Translations under genes and position numbers: made by a program
Origin: Clostridia bacterium
Lineage (GTDB): Bacteria; Bacillota_A; Clostridia; Christensenellales; Aristaeellaceae
Length of the DNA: 21,436 nucleotides
Assembly: GCA_017517815.1 (NCBI GenBank)
Contig: JAFWYA010000011.1
Span: 1 to 21,436, forward strand
Reading direction: 5' to 3'
Notes under the pieces: model-generated
What the model was told of the DNA's origin: nothing
The model's database searches: none
Seen by the model: the letters and a program-made list of their open reading frames with translations, nothing else
Shown: piece by piece, positions 15,133 through 21,436 of the stretch
Numbering within the stretch: the stretch's first letter is position 1
How the letters are laid out: each line of letters opens with the position of its first letter

Positions 15133-16461
15133 TCAGTCGTTATCGAATCGTCCACGCAGCGCGTCGTAGAAGGCCTGTCCGTCGCAGTCGATGAGATGCA
15201 CGGGCAGGGGCAGGCGGGAACGGAAGTCGTCAATGTGCATGTCGTCCAGGAACAGGTCGCGCTCATGCCTGAGCGTGGAGGCGGACAGCAGAATCTCATC
15301 CGCGCCTTCCAGCACCTCCGGCGTAAGTGCCGAAAGAATGTCGCCGCCGGTCAGCAGCCCTGTTACAGTGACGGTTTCACCAAAGAAGTGGTTGGGCACG
15401 GTGACCACGCGCACCTTCACATTTGCAGGCGCATAGGTATCGGCCCAGCGCTGCAGGTGCGGCGTTACGCTCACGCCCGTAGGGATGACGTACACCTTGT
15501 CGGGCACCGGCTCATCCATGTCAAATTTGCGTTCGAAAGCGGCAATCTCCTCGATCTCACTTTCCATCTTGCGCAAAAGGCCTACGCCGTTTTCGATCTG
15601 CGGATAGTTCTCGTACCAGCTTTCCGGCGGAATGGGCCGTTTGGCCAGGCAGAAGAACTCGTCGCTCGGGAAGGCGAAGGTGCTGCCCAGCTGATCGCGG
15701 CATTCCTGCTGGAAGGGAGCGATCTGATCAAGCAAAGCGACCGCTTCCTCATGGGTGAAGCCGCGCAGCTGTTCCAGCCCCTCACGGAACTTTGTAAGCC
15801 CAACCGGCACCATGGCCACCGTCTGCGCAGCAGGCGCCAGCGAGCGCAGGTCGCGCAGCGTGCGCATGAGCTCGTCGCCATCGTTCCAGCCGGGACAGAC
15901 CACGATCTGGCAGTGGAAGCGGATGCCCGCGTCCTTCAGACGGTTGAGACGCTGCATGATACCCCCTGCGAAGCGGTTGTTCATCATGCGGCAGCGCAGT
16001 TCCGGGTTGGTGCTGTGCACGCTGATGTACAGCGGCGACGCCTTGCGGCGGATGATGCGGTCAAACTCGGCATCGTTTACGTTAGTGAGGGTCACAAAAT
16101 TGCCCATCATCAGCGAATAGCGCCAGTCGTCGTCCTTCACATAAAGGGTTTCACGCAGTCTGGGCGGCATCTGCGCAATGAAGCAGAATACGCAGTTGTT
16201 GTAGCAGGTGCGGGGGCTCAGCGCCATCGTCTGCCCGAAATGCAGGCCAAGCGCCTCTCCCTCCTGCTTGCGGATGGAGATGTGCAGCTTTTTGCCGCCG
16301 CGTTCGATTTCAGCCTCCACACGATCGCCGGCAATCAGCGCCTGATAGTCAATCTCGTCGATGACAGGTTCGCCGTTGAGGGAAAGCAGGAAGTCGCCGG
16401 CCTGCAGGCCGTGCCGCTGCGCCACGCTGCGCTTGTCCACCTGTGTGATCTCGTGCCGCAT
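15133..16461 (-). CDS. DUF512 protein with PDZ-like and radical-SAM-like regions
   Basis: This is a conserved clostridial and cyanobacterial family of unknown reaction. The 442-residue protein has an N-terminal PDZ-like segment (about 5-65, GLQAGDFLLSLNGEPV). A radical-SAM-like domain follows, whose CxxxCxxC motif is Cys86, Cys90 and Cys93 (CYNNCVFCFI), likely binding a 4Fe-4S cluster. The C-terminal DUF512 domain (about 220-440) contains VPVGLTKFREGL and LAKRPIPP. I chose the ATG at 16461 because GGAGGAGG (16467-16474) sits 5 nt ahead; an upstream ATG at 16491 would put that site inside the gene. A dedicated promoter lies at 16507-16535. Linkage to der hints at a role around translation or ribosome assembly, which is inference. 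Confidence 0.92.
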   Translation of the reverse strand: MRHEITQVDKRSVAQRHGLQAGDFLLSLNGEPVIDEIDYQALIAGDRVEAEIERGGKKLHISIRKQEGEALGLHFGQTMALSPRTCYNNCVFCFIAQMPPRLRETLYVKDDDWRYSLMMGNFVTLTNVNDAEFDRIIRRKASPLYISVHSTNPELRCRMMNNRFAGGIMQRLNRLKDAGIRFHCQIVVCPGWNDGDELMRTLRDLRSLAPAAQTVAMVPVGLTKFREGLEQLRGFTHEEAVALLDQIAPFQQECRDQLGSTFAFPSDEFFCLAKRPIPPESWYENYPQIENGVGLLRKMESEIEEIAAFERKFDMDEPVPDKVYVIPTGVSVTPHLQRWADTYAPANVKVRVVTVPNHFFGETVTVTGLLTGGDILSALTPEVLEGADEILLSASTLRHERDLFLDDMHIDDFRSRLPLPVHLIDCDGQAFYDALRGRFDND

Positions 16462-16506
16462 ACGTACCTCCTCCTTCCGTGCTGTCGGCATAGAACAACA
16501 GCTTGT

Positions 16507-16535
16507 ATTATGCCCCGAAATCCGGCCAAAGTCAA
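16507..16535 (-). promoter_or_regulatory. Promoter for DUF512-der
   Basis: Minus strand: -35 TTGACT (16530-16535), 17-nt spacer, -10 CATAAT (16507-16512), placed between the DUF4129 stop and the DUF512 start. It makes DUF512-der a transcription unit separate from the moxR operon upstream, although no terminator stands between them. Confidence 0.82.
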
Positions 16536-16541
16536 GCGGTT

Positions 16542-17771
16542 TCAGCCTTTCTTCTCAAGGGCTTTCGCCTGCCGGGCAAAGATTTCCGCCTCTTCAGCAG
16601 TCACATTTTCACCGCTGTAGCGGGCTTTTTCGTACAGTTGTGCTGCCTGCTGCGGCAGGTTTTCACGCGCAGTACTGCCGGGCAGCCATTCCGCATGGCG
16701 GCGCAGCAGACGGCGGTAGCGATAACGCACGCGCTCAACAGGCGACAGTTTTTCCTCATTGACGTGTGCAAACCAGTCGTCAAACAGCCTGCGGCGCGAA
16801 GTGTGGTCGTCAGATACGCGGGTGTCGGTTACCTCATCCACATAATCCTCAGATGCAGCAAGGGCGTAGCGGTTGAGCATCGTCCACAGCCTGTGCACGA
16901 GGACGCGCAGCTTGCGCCACAAAATACGCAGCGCCAGCACCAGCGCTGCAGCCAGCACCAGCACCGCAAGAACCATGAATACCTTCTCCATGATTTTGGC
17001 AAACAGGCTGGGTTCCTCAGCGGGCAGTCCACCCAGCATGCCGGGGTCTCCCCCGCCGCCGCCTCCGCCGGTCTGCGCAGCGGGCAGCAGCGACGCAATC
17101 ATCTTCAGCACCGCCGCAATTGTCTGCATCAGCTGTTTCCACGCCCAGGCCAGTGCACGGCTGAGTGCGGGGATCGCCGAAACAATCAGCACCAGCAGCA
17201 TCATGCCTACAGTAAATATGAGGTTTTTATGCCGCATAGCTGCAGGGGCGCGACGGCCGCGAGGCGCTGCATCCAGCAGGCTGCGGCGGTTAAGCGCCAG
17301 CATCGTCAGAGCGCCAAATGCCAGAAAGCACAGCAAAAACGCCGTCTGTACAGGCGCAAAGCGCAGCGGCTTAAGCATGATGGCCAGTTGCACAACGACA
17401 TAGACGCCCGCACCGATCAGATGCATATGATACGGCAGTTCCTGGTCCTGCTGCCAGCCGCTCATGGGCAGCGTGTAAAACAGCAAAACGGTATACCCCA
17501 GCGGAATCACAAGCGTCCACCAGGCTTCACGCCATGGAAGCAGCGCAATCCCCGCCGCGATAATCCAAAGCGCCGCAAACACGCCTGCGACCAGTCTGAG
17601 TCTGCCGCGAATCAGCATGCACAGCCATGCCGGCACGGCGTACAGGGCTGCAAAAGCCGCAAGCATCCAAAGCCGATCCTCAATGGCATTTACGCCCACG
17701 ATGAACGAAAGCGGCACAGCCATGAGCGTCAGTATCAGCACAAACTGCGCCTTGCGAAGCATATTCTTCAC
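16542..17771 (-). CDS. Membrane protein with DUF4129 C-terminus (TgpA-like without transglutaminase core)
   Basis: The 409-residue product has about seven hydrophobic spans in 8-225, a run of seven glycines at 235-241, another span at about 265-285, and a cytoplasmic tail. The tail (about 343-400) matches DUF4129: SPVERVRYRYRRLLRR, then LYEKARYSGENVTAEEAEIF. In typical MoxR-DUF58-TgpA loci the third protein carries an external transglutaminase-like domain between the spans and DUF4129. Here no Cys-His-Asp core is seen and the gap holds only the glycine linker. The start is a GTG overlapping the DUF58 stop (GTGA). The role is unknown; probably it works at the membrane with the two upstream products. 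Confidence 0.85.
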   Translation of the reverse strand: MKNMLRKAQFVLILTLMAVPLSFIVGVNAIEDRLWMLAAFAALYAVPAWLCMLIRGRLRLVAGVFAALWIIAAGIALLPWREAWWTLVIPLGYTVLLFYTLPMSGWQQDQELPYHMHLIGAGVYVVVQLAIMLKPLRFAPVQTAFLLCFLAFGALTMLALNRRSLLDAAPRGRRAPAAMRHKNLIFTVGMMLLVLIVSAIPALSRALAWAWKQLMQTIAAVLKMIASLLPAAQTGGGGGGGDPGMLGGLPAEEPSLFAKIMEKVFMVLAVLVLAAALVLALRILWRKLRVLVHRLWTMLNRYALAASEDYVDEVTDTRVSDDHTSRRRLFDDWFAHVNEEKLSPVERVRYRYRRLLRRHAEWLPGSTARENLPQQAAQLYEKARYSGENVTAEEAEIFARQAKALEKKG

Positions 17772-18850
17772 GCTGCGCCACCTCCCCCGTCCATCACATG
17801 CAGCGTGACACGGTTGCCCTGCCTGCGCAGGCGGTTGATCTGTTCATGCAGGGCTTCGCTTTCATAGCAGGTGAGCACCACGATATCCATATCCGTCAGA
17901 TCTGTAAGAGACGCCAGAAAGGGATTGAAACTGACCAAACGCAAAATCTTCAGCCGGGCAAAAGCCGCCAGCAGTTCCTCTTCGCGGGCACTTCCACCCG
18001 AGGGCATCAGCACGGTACATTCGCGGCTGTGCGCATCCAGCGGCATGTTGGCGGCAAAGCCTGCCGTAAGCCCCGCCCTGAGCGCATGCACACAAAGCGT
18101 AGCCGCCATGGAAATGACGCGCTCAATCCTCGGCTGTTCATAATCCATCAAATTATCCCACTGATCATCGCTGAGCTGACCATTGACCAGCACCATCAGC
18201 CTTGCCTGTGCAGACGGGTCATGCAGCCTGACCTGTGTTTCGCCCATGCGCGCGGTAGCAGGCCAGTGGATGTCGCGCACCGGATCGCCTGGCTGATAGG
18301 TGCGAATGCCGTTGATCAGGAAGGGGTCGTGCAGCAGCTGCTGACGAAGCGCCCATTCCCCTGTAAGCCTGGTAAGCGGCACAGGCAGCTCATGATCCTC
18401 CAGCAGACGCGGATACACCAGCACCGGCACGCTCATATGCTGCTCGCGCGTGCATTGACCGCCTCCGGTAATATCACCGGCAGTCAGCGCGGCATTGCCA
18501 ATGTCATAAGCACCGCGATGCAAAAAACGCACTCTGTGCCTGCGCGTGATGCGCTGATAGGGCATCACCGTAAACAGGCTCTGGTGATACATTTCACCGC
18601 TGACGTCCAGATTTTCCCGGCTGCCAAAACGCAGATGCGGCGAGATACGGCTTTCCACCCGAAGCCACGGAATGATGAACGGGCGGTCGTTGACCACCAC
18701 CTCCACCAGTTCGGCTTCTTCGCCCTCAAACACTGCGCGGCTCGAAAACGAACGGCTGAGATGCAGGCCCTTCAGCGCCACGTGCTTCATCAGCCAGCCA
18801 TATACCGCTGTAATGGCTGCAAAGACCACAAGAACGACGACGACGTTCAT
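17768..18850 (-). CDS. DUF58 domain-containing protein
   Basis: The 360-residue protein starts with one membrane span (about 3-20), followed by a beta-rich region. The DUF58 core motif YQPGDPVRDIHWPATARMGE lies at 185-204. The C-terminal half (about 205-340) resembles a von Willebrand A-like fold, although a clear MIDAS DxSxS is not seen; the stretch at the expected place reads VNGQLSD. Proteins of this family are found with MoxR ATPases and are thought to be substrates or adaptors for them. The ATG overlaps the moxR stop by 4 bp and the end overlaps the DUF4129 start by 4 bp, so all three are probably made in fixed ratio. Confidence 0.9.
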   Translation of the reverse strand: MNVVVVLVVFAAITAVYGWLMKHVALKGLHLSRSFSSRAVFEGEEAELVEVVVNDRPFIIPWLRVESRISPHLRFGSRENLDVSGEMYHQSLFTVMPYQRITRRHRVRFLHRGAYDIGNAALTAGDITGGGQCTREQHMSVPVLVYPRLLEDHELPVPLTRLTGEWALRQQLLHDPFLINGIRTYQPGDPVRDIHWPATARMGETQVRLHDPSAQARLMVLVNGQLSDDQWDNLMDYEQPRIERVISMAATLCVHALRAGLTAGFAANMPLDAHSRECTVLMPSGGSAREEELLAAFARLKILRLVSFNPFLASLTDLTDMDIVVLTCYESEALHEQINRLRRQGNRVTLHVMDGGGGAA

Positions 18851-19794
18851 GCGCGGGCCTCAGTGGGGGCAGGCACGCGGTCGAGCAGTTCGCGCACAAA
18901 GGTTTCACTGGTCTGCTGATAGCTGATGCCCCTGAGTACAATGCGGTGACTGAGCACAGGCACCGCCAGCTCCTTTACATCATCCGGAATAACGTATGCT
19001 CTGCCGCGAATAGCCGCCAGCGCCTGCGAAACGCGCATCAGTGCAAGCATTGCGCGCGGCGACGGGCCAAGGCGCACCTTGTCCGGGTCGCGTGCAGCCT
19101 CGCAAAGCGCTGCCATATAGCGCATGACGTCCTCCGAAACAGCGCACTGTGAGCACAACTGCGCACACTGCGCCACCTCTTCTTTGGAGGCAACCGGTGA
19201 AAGCTGGGCCAGCGGATCATTCTGAATGAAGCGCTGCATCATGTGAAGAGCCTCCTCCTGCGTGGGATAACCCAGCGACAGTTTGACAAGGAAGCGGTCA
19301 AGCTGTGCTTCCGGCAGAGGAAAAGTGCCCTGTGTTTCCACCGGGTTTTGCGTGGCGATCACCACAAAGGGCCGTTCCAGCGCGTAGGTGGTGCCGCCCT
19401 CGGTAACCTGGCGTTCCTCCATACATTCCAAAAGCGCCGACTGCGTACGCGGCGTAGCACGGTTGATTTCATCCGCCAAAAGCACATTGGTAAAAACCGG
19501 GCCCTTCACAAAATGGAAGCTACCCGTTTGCTGAGCATAAATCCGCATACCGGTGACATCCGCCGGCAACAGATCCGGCGTAAACTGCACGCGCGCAAAC
19601 GCACACGAAACAGACCCCGCCAGTGCCTTGGCCAGCGTGGTTTTGCCAGTGCCGGGCACATCCTCCAGCAACACATGACCGCCGGCAAAAATAGCGGCCA
19701 GCACCAGTTCCACCTCGCGAGCCTTGCCGACGATCACCCTGCCGATATTACTCTGAACAGCCTGTGCCAGCTGAGCAACATCCGTATATTTCAT
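18847..19794 (-). CDS. MoxR-family AAA+ ATPase
   Basis: This chaperone-like AAA+ ATPase of the MoxR (AAA_3) group is generally involved in maturing or assembling membrane-associated protein complexes. Over 315 residues it has Walker A with VPGTGKTT at 46-53, Walker B LLADEINRA at 105-113, sensor 1 in VIATQNPVETQGTFPLPEAQ, and the C-terminal lid (about 230-310) with GPSPRAMLALMRVSQALA. Size and motifs are standard. It is the first gene of the moxR-DUF58-DUF4129 operon, with its promoter at 19827-19856 and GGAG about 9 nt ahead of the ATG. The target complex cannot be named from the window. Confidence 0.95.
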   Translation of the reverse strand: MKYTDVAQLAQAVQSNIGRVIVGKAREVELVLAAIFAGGHVLLEDVPGTGKTTLAKALAGSVSCAFARVQFTPDLLPADVTGMRIYAQQTGSFHFVKGPVFTNVLLADEINRATPRTQSALLECMEERQVTEGGTTYALERPFVVIATQNPVETQGTFPLPEAQLDRFLVKLSLGYPTQEEALHMMQRFIQNDPLAQLSPVASKEEVAQCAQLCSQCAVSEDVMRYMAALCEAARDPDKVRLGPSPRAMLALMRVSQALAAIRGRAYVIPDDVKELAVPVLSHRIVLRGISYQQTSETFVRELLDRVPAPTEARA

Positions 19795-19826
19795 TCAAAC
19801 CACTCCATTTGCCAGTTTCTGATATG

Positions 19827-19856
19827 ATTATACCGCATTCGACCACAACGCCGCAA
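19827..19856 (-). promoter_or_regulatory. Probable promoter of the moxR operon
   Basis: Minus strand: perfect -10 TATAAT (19827-19832) with a weak -35 TTGCGG (19851-19856) at 18-nt spacing. It is divergent from the tRNA promoter at 19918-19946. Confidence 0.65.
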
Positions 19857-19917
19857 CTGTTGCCTGATAAGACATTGATCGACTTTGCTTTCACAGACTG
19901 TTTTTTCAAAAAAGCAC

Positions 19918-19946
19918 TGGACAAAAGGCTCATCCTTTGCTATAAT
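19918..19946 (+). promoter_or_regulatory. Promoter for tRNA-Thr and tRNA-Pro
   Basis: The -35 TGGACA (19918-19923), 17-nt spacer and perfect -10 TATAAT (19941-19946) end 15 nt before the mature tRNA-Thr. The short leader is normal for a tRNA unit. Confidence 0.85.
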
Positions 19947-19961
19947 GACTGTTGTTGCCAT

Positions 19962-20037
19962 GCCAATGTAGCTCAGTTGGTAGAGCAGCTGATTCGTAAT
20001 CAGCAGGTCAGGGGTCCGAGTCCCCTCATTGGCTCCA
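19962..20037 (+). tRNA. tRNA-Thr (CGT)
   Basis: A full cloverleaf is present: acceptor GCCAATG with CATTGGC, anticodon stem GCTGA/TCAGC around TTCGTAA (anticodon CGT, reading ACG), T arm AGGGG-TCCGAGT-CCCCT, discriminator T and encoded CCA. It is the first gene of a two-tRNA transcript. Confidence 0.95.
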
Positions 20038-20041
20038 TCTT

Positions 20042-20118
20042 CGAGGTGTAGCGCAGTTTGGTAGCGCGTTTGGTTCGGGACCAAAAGGCCGCGGGTTCGA
20101 ATCCCGCCACTTCGACCA
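20042..20118 (+). tRNA. tRNA-Pro (CGG)
   Basis: The acceptor CGAGGTG pairs with CACTTCG (one G-T pair). The anticodon stem TTTGG/CCAAA surrounds TTCGGGA (anticodon CGG, reading CCG). The T arm is GCGGG-TTCGAAT-CCCGC, followed by discriminator A and encoded CCA. It starts 4 nt after tRNA-Thr. Its 3' end faces the intact integrase gene and is the likely attachment site of the right-hand element. Confidence 0.95.
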
Positions 20119-20120
20119 GC

Positions 20121-20157
20121 AAAACGACCGATTTCTTGTGAAATCCGGTCGTTTTTT
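20121..20157 (+). terminator. Terminator of the Thr-Pro tRNA unit
   Basis: The stem ACGACCG-ATTTC pairs with GAAAT-(C)-CGGTCGT around a TTGT loop with one bulged C, followed by TTTTTT. It begins directly after the tRNA-Pro CCA. Confidence 0.9.
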
Positions 20158-20183
20158 GTTGTGTTTTGTACATGCCACTATGT

Positions 20184-20235
20184 CTTGCCGGATGGGACAA
20201 TGGCTCATTTGGTTCCAGATCGTCCATCTGGCAAG
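20184..20235. repeat. Nested inverted repeats between tRNA-Pro and the integrase
   Basis: CTTGCCGGATGG (20184-20195) and CCATCTGGCAAG (20224-20235) are complementary except one G-T. The right arm also takes part in a second, tighter hairpin, CCAGAT (20215-20220) with ATCTGG (20226-20231). The position between target tRNA and integrase suggests recombination sites, but function is not shown. Confidence 0.5.
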
Positions 20236-20263
20236 GCAAATGGCAATTTTCTTGTATTCTGAG

Positions 20264-20304
20264 AGCCCGCAAACCCTTGATTTCCAAGGGCTTGCGGGCT
20301 TTTT
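20264..20304 (+). terminator. Strong hairpin facing the integrase 3' end
   Basis: The stem AGCCCGCAA-a-CCCTTG (20264-20279) pairs with CAAGGG-c-TTGCGGGCT (20285-20300), with one mismatch, and is followed by TTTTT on the plus strand. It would stop rightward transcription before it enters the integrase as antisense. On the minus strand, after the integrase stop, it has no T-run but could still slow polymerase. Confidence 0.8.
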
Positions 20305-20314
20305 ACATTGGCAA

Positions 20315-21382
20315 TCAGGCCGGCAAATTTCTTGCTTTGAACATGCCTCCCATCAGCTGCCCTGCGCGCTGCAGATCTGTCTGCTGCACATGGGTGTAAA
20401 CGTTGCGCATGGTGGCGATGTCCGACCAGCCGCCGATCACTTGCATGGTTTTTTCGTCCATACCGCTGCGTCGGCAGACCGTAGTGAATGTGTGCCGGAA
20501 GCAGTGCGGCGTCGCGCCGTACACGTTGATCTCCGTCTTGATGCGCTCCCAGGTGCGCTTCATGGTGGATGAGGTTACGTTGTCCTGCATCACATATTCC
20601 ACATTGTCCTCCTCGTGGGTCAGCCATTGTAGCAGATCGGGGTGTAGCGGAATGGTGCGCTTGCCGTTGCGGGTCTTGGTTTCGCCAATGACCGGTAGAT
20701 TTCCCTTGAAGGTGATGGCGCGGCGTATGTGCAGCAGCCCCTTCTCCAGGTCAACGTCCTCCCAGCGCAGTCCCAGCACCTCTTCCCGGCGCATACCGGT
20801 GTAGATCAGCAGGGCGAGGTACCGCTGGTCACGCTTCTGCTTCAAGTCCGGCAGGTGGCTGATGATGTCGCCCACCTGCTCCTCCGTCAGCGCCTCACGC
20901 TCGTTCTTCTTGGTGGAAGGGTTGCGCAGCCGCTTCGACTTGGCCGGATTGCGGGTGATCAGCCCGTCTTCCACCGCGCCCTCCAGCACCATGCCCAGCA
21001 CCATTTGGATCTCGTGCAGGGTCTTGCTGGCGTAATCGCGCTTGTCGTTGAGCAACTGCTGAATCCTGTCCGTGGTGATCTCCGTTACCGGCAGGTCGCC
21101 AAAGGCAGGGATCAGGTGCTTTTGCAGGATGCTGGCGTATTCCGAGTAGGTGGTGTGGCGCACCGCATGGGTCTTGTAGAGCTCCAGCCAGCTGGTGGCG
21201 TACTTCCGGAAGGGCGGCACGTCGGGCTTCTCAGGAGCTTCCTGCGAGGCCTCCGGATGCAGCAGCGCAGCGCCATTCTCGATAAGCTCCTGCATGGTGT
21301 AGCCGTTGATCCAGCGGGTGATGGGCGTGCCATCGGGGTTATGGCCGATGATCAGATTATGCCTGATTCGGTTACGGGACAT
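20315..21382 (-). CDS. Site-specific tyrosine recombinase (phage/ICE integrase)
   Basis: This integrase catalyses insertion and excision of a mobile element at a tRNA 3' end. Numbered from the chosen start, the product has 355 residues. A short N-terminal arm-binding-like part (HNLIIGHNPDGTPITRWINGY) is followed by a SAM-like core-binding domain (about 58-155) and a catalytic domain with all key residues: Arg198 in YTGMRREE, Lys236 in ETKTRNG, His293 and Arg296 in HCFRHTF, Trp319 in GGWSD (the usual His/Trp position) and Tyr329 in NVYTHV. I chose 21382 because AAGGAGG (21394-21400) precedes it at 11 nt; an in-frame ATG at 21406 would place that site inside the gene. The gene points at tRNA-Pro, 197 nt away. 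The rest of the element lies beyond the window. Confidence 0.95.
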   Translation of the reverse strand: MSRNRIRHNLIIGHNPDGTPITRWINGYTMQELIENGAALLHPEASQEAPEKPDVPPFRKYATSWLELYKTHAVRHTTYSEYASILQKHLIPAFGDLPVTEITTDRIQQLLNDKRDYASKTLHEIQMVLGMVLEGAVEDGLITRNPAKSKRLRNPSTKKNEREALTEEQVGDIISHLPDLKQKRDQRYLALLIYTGMRREEVLGLRWEDVDLEKGLLHIRRAITFKGNLPVIGETKTRNGKRTIPLHPDLLQWLTHEEDNVEYVMQDNVTSSTMKRTWERIKTEINVYGATPHCFRHTFTTVCRRSGMDEKTMQVIGGWSDIATMRNVYTHVQQTDLQRAGQLMGGMFKARNLPA

Positions 21383-21436
21383 ATCGTCGTTTTCCTCCTT
21401 CGACATGTCCGATATTTCTGAGTGATTACTGGTGTA

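Noticed and set aside
13619..15169. 516-codon open frame opposite der
   Set aside because: The antisense of a clear der gene in GC-rich codon use gives long open frames by chance. No motif or start signal supports it.
15196..16620. 474-codon open frame opposite DUF512
   Set aside because: This is a shadow frame running over the DUF512 promoter and both gene ends, without recognisable domains.
20000..20287. 95-codon minus frame containing GFEPAAFWSRTKRA
   Set aside because: This is an antisense translation of tRNA-Pro and tRNA-Thr, not a protein.

Overview
The window looks like ordinary chromosome of a moderately high-GC member of the Clostridia (Bacillota), probably a gut or other anaerobe. 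The reasons are a rubrerythrin, strong AGGAGG ribosome binding sites, a radical-SAM-like DUF512 gene next to der, and a PepV-type dipeptidase. I cannot place it below class level. About 19 kb of tightly packed housekeeping genes lies between two tRNA pairs. Each pair abuts a tyrosine-recombinase gene: a decayed fragment on the left (199-447) and an apparently intact integrase on the right (20315-21382). Both window edges therefore look like tRNA-targeted insertion points, and the right edge is the start of an integrated element that continues outside the window.

Left part. The integrase relic is followed by a two-gene methionine tRNA unit on the minus strand (initiator tRNA-fMet, then elongator tRNA-Met) with its own consensus promoter and terminator. 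Divergent from it are a secreted Ig-like/CHAP protein and rubrerythrin. Convergent to these lie plsY, sbcD and sbcC on the minus strand; sbcD and sbcC overlap and encode the SbcCD nuclease.

Centre. A consensus promoter at 7308-7336 reads rightward through five genes to a strong terminator at 12241-12275. In order they are an unrecognised multi-span membrane protein, an RsuA-type 16S pseudouridine synthase, an RsmC-like methyltransferase, a MalY/PatB C-S lyase and a PepV/Sapep dipeptidase. The first three overlap and are probably translationally coupled. The last two could act in series on S-substituted cysteinyl dipeptides. A MATE transporter is convergent to this operon.

Right part. On the minus strand lie a MoxR / DUF58 / DUF4129 operon with 4-bp overlaps, then a separate promoter for DUF512 and der (ribosome-assembly GTPase). 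Between der and the MATE gene is a string of hairpins ending in a terminator placed only 14 nt before the MATE start codon. Divergent from moxR, a consensus promoter drives tRNA-Thr(CGT) and tRNA-Pro(CGG), followed by a terminator, inverted repeats and the right-hand integrase.

I found no CRISPR array, insertion sequence, toxin or phage structural gene, and no complete new system. The best leads are the paired tRNA/integrase boundaries, the PatB-PepV pair, the hairpin leader before the MATE gene, and a TgpA-like protein that seems to have lost its transglutaminase domain.
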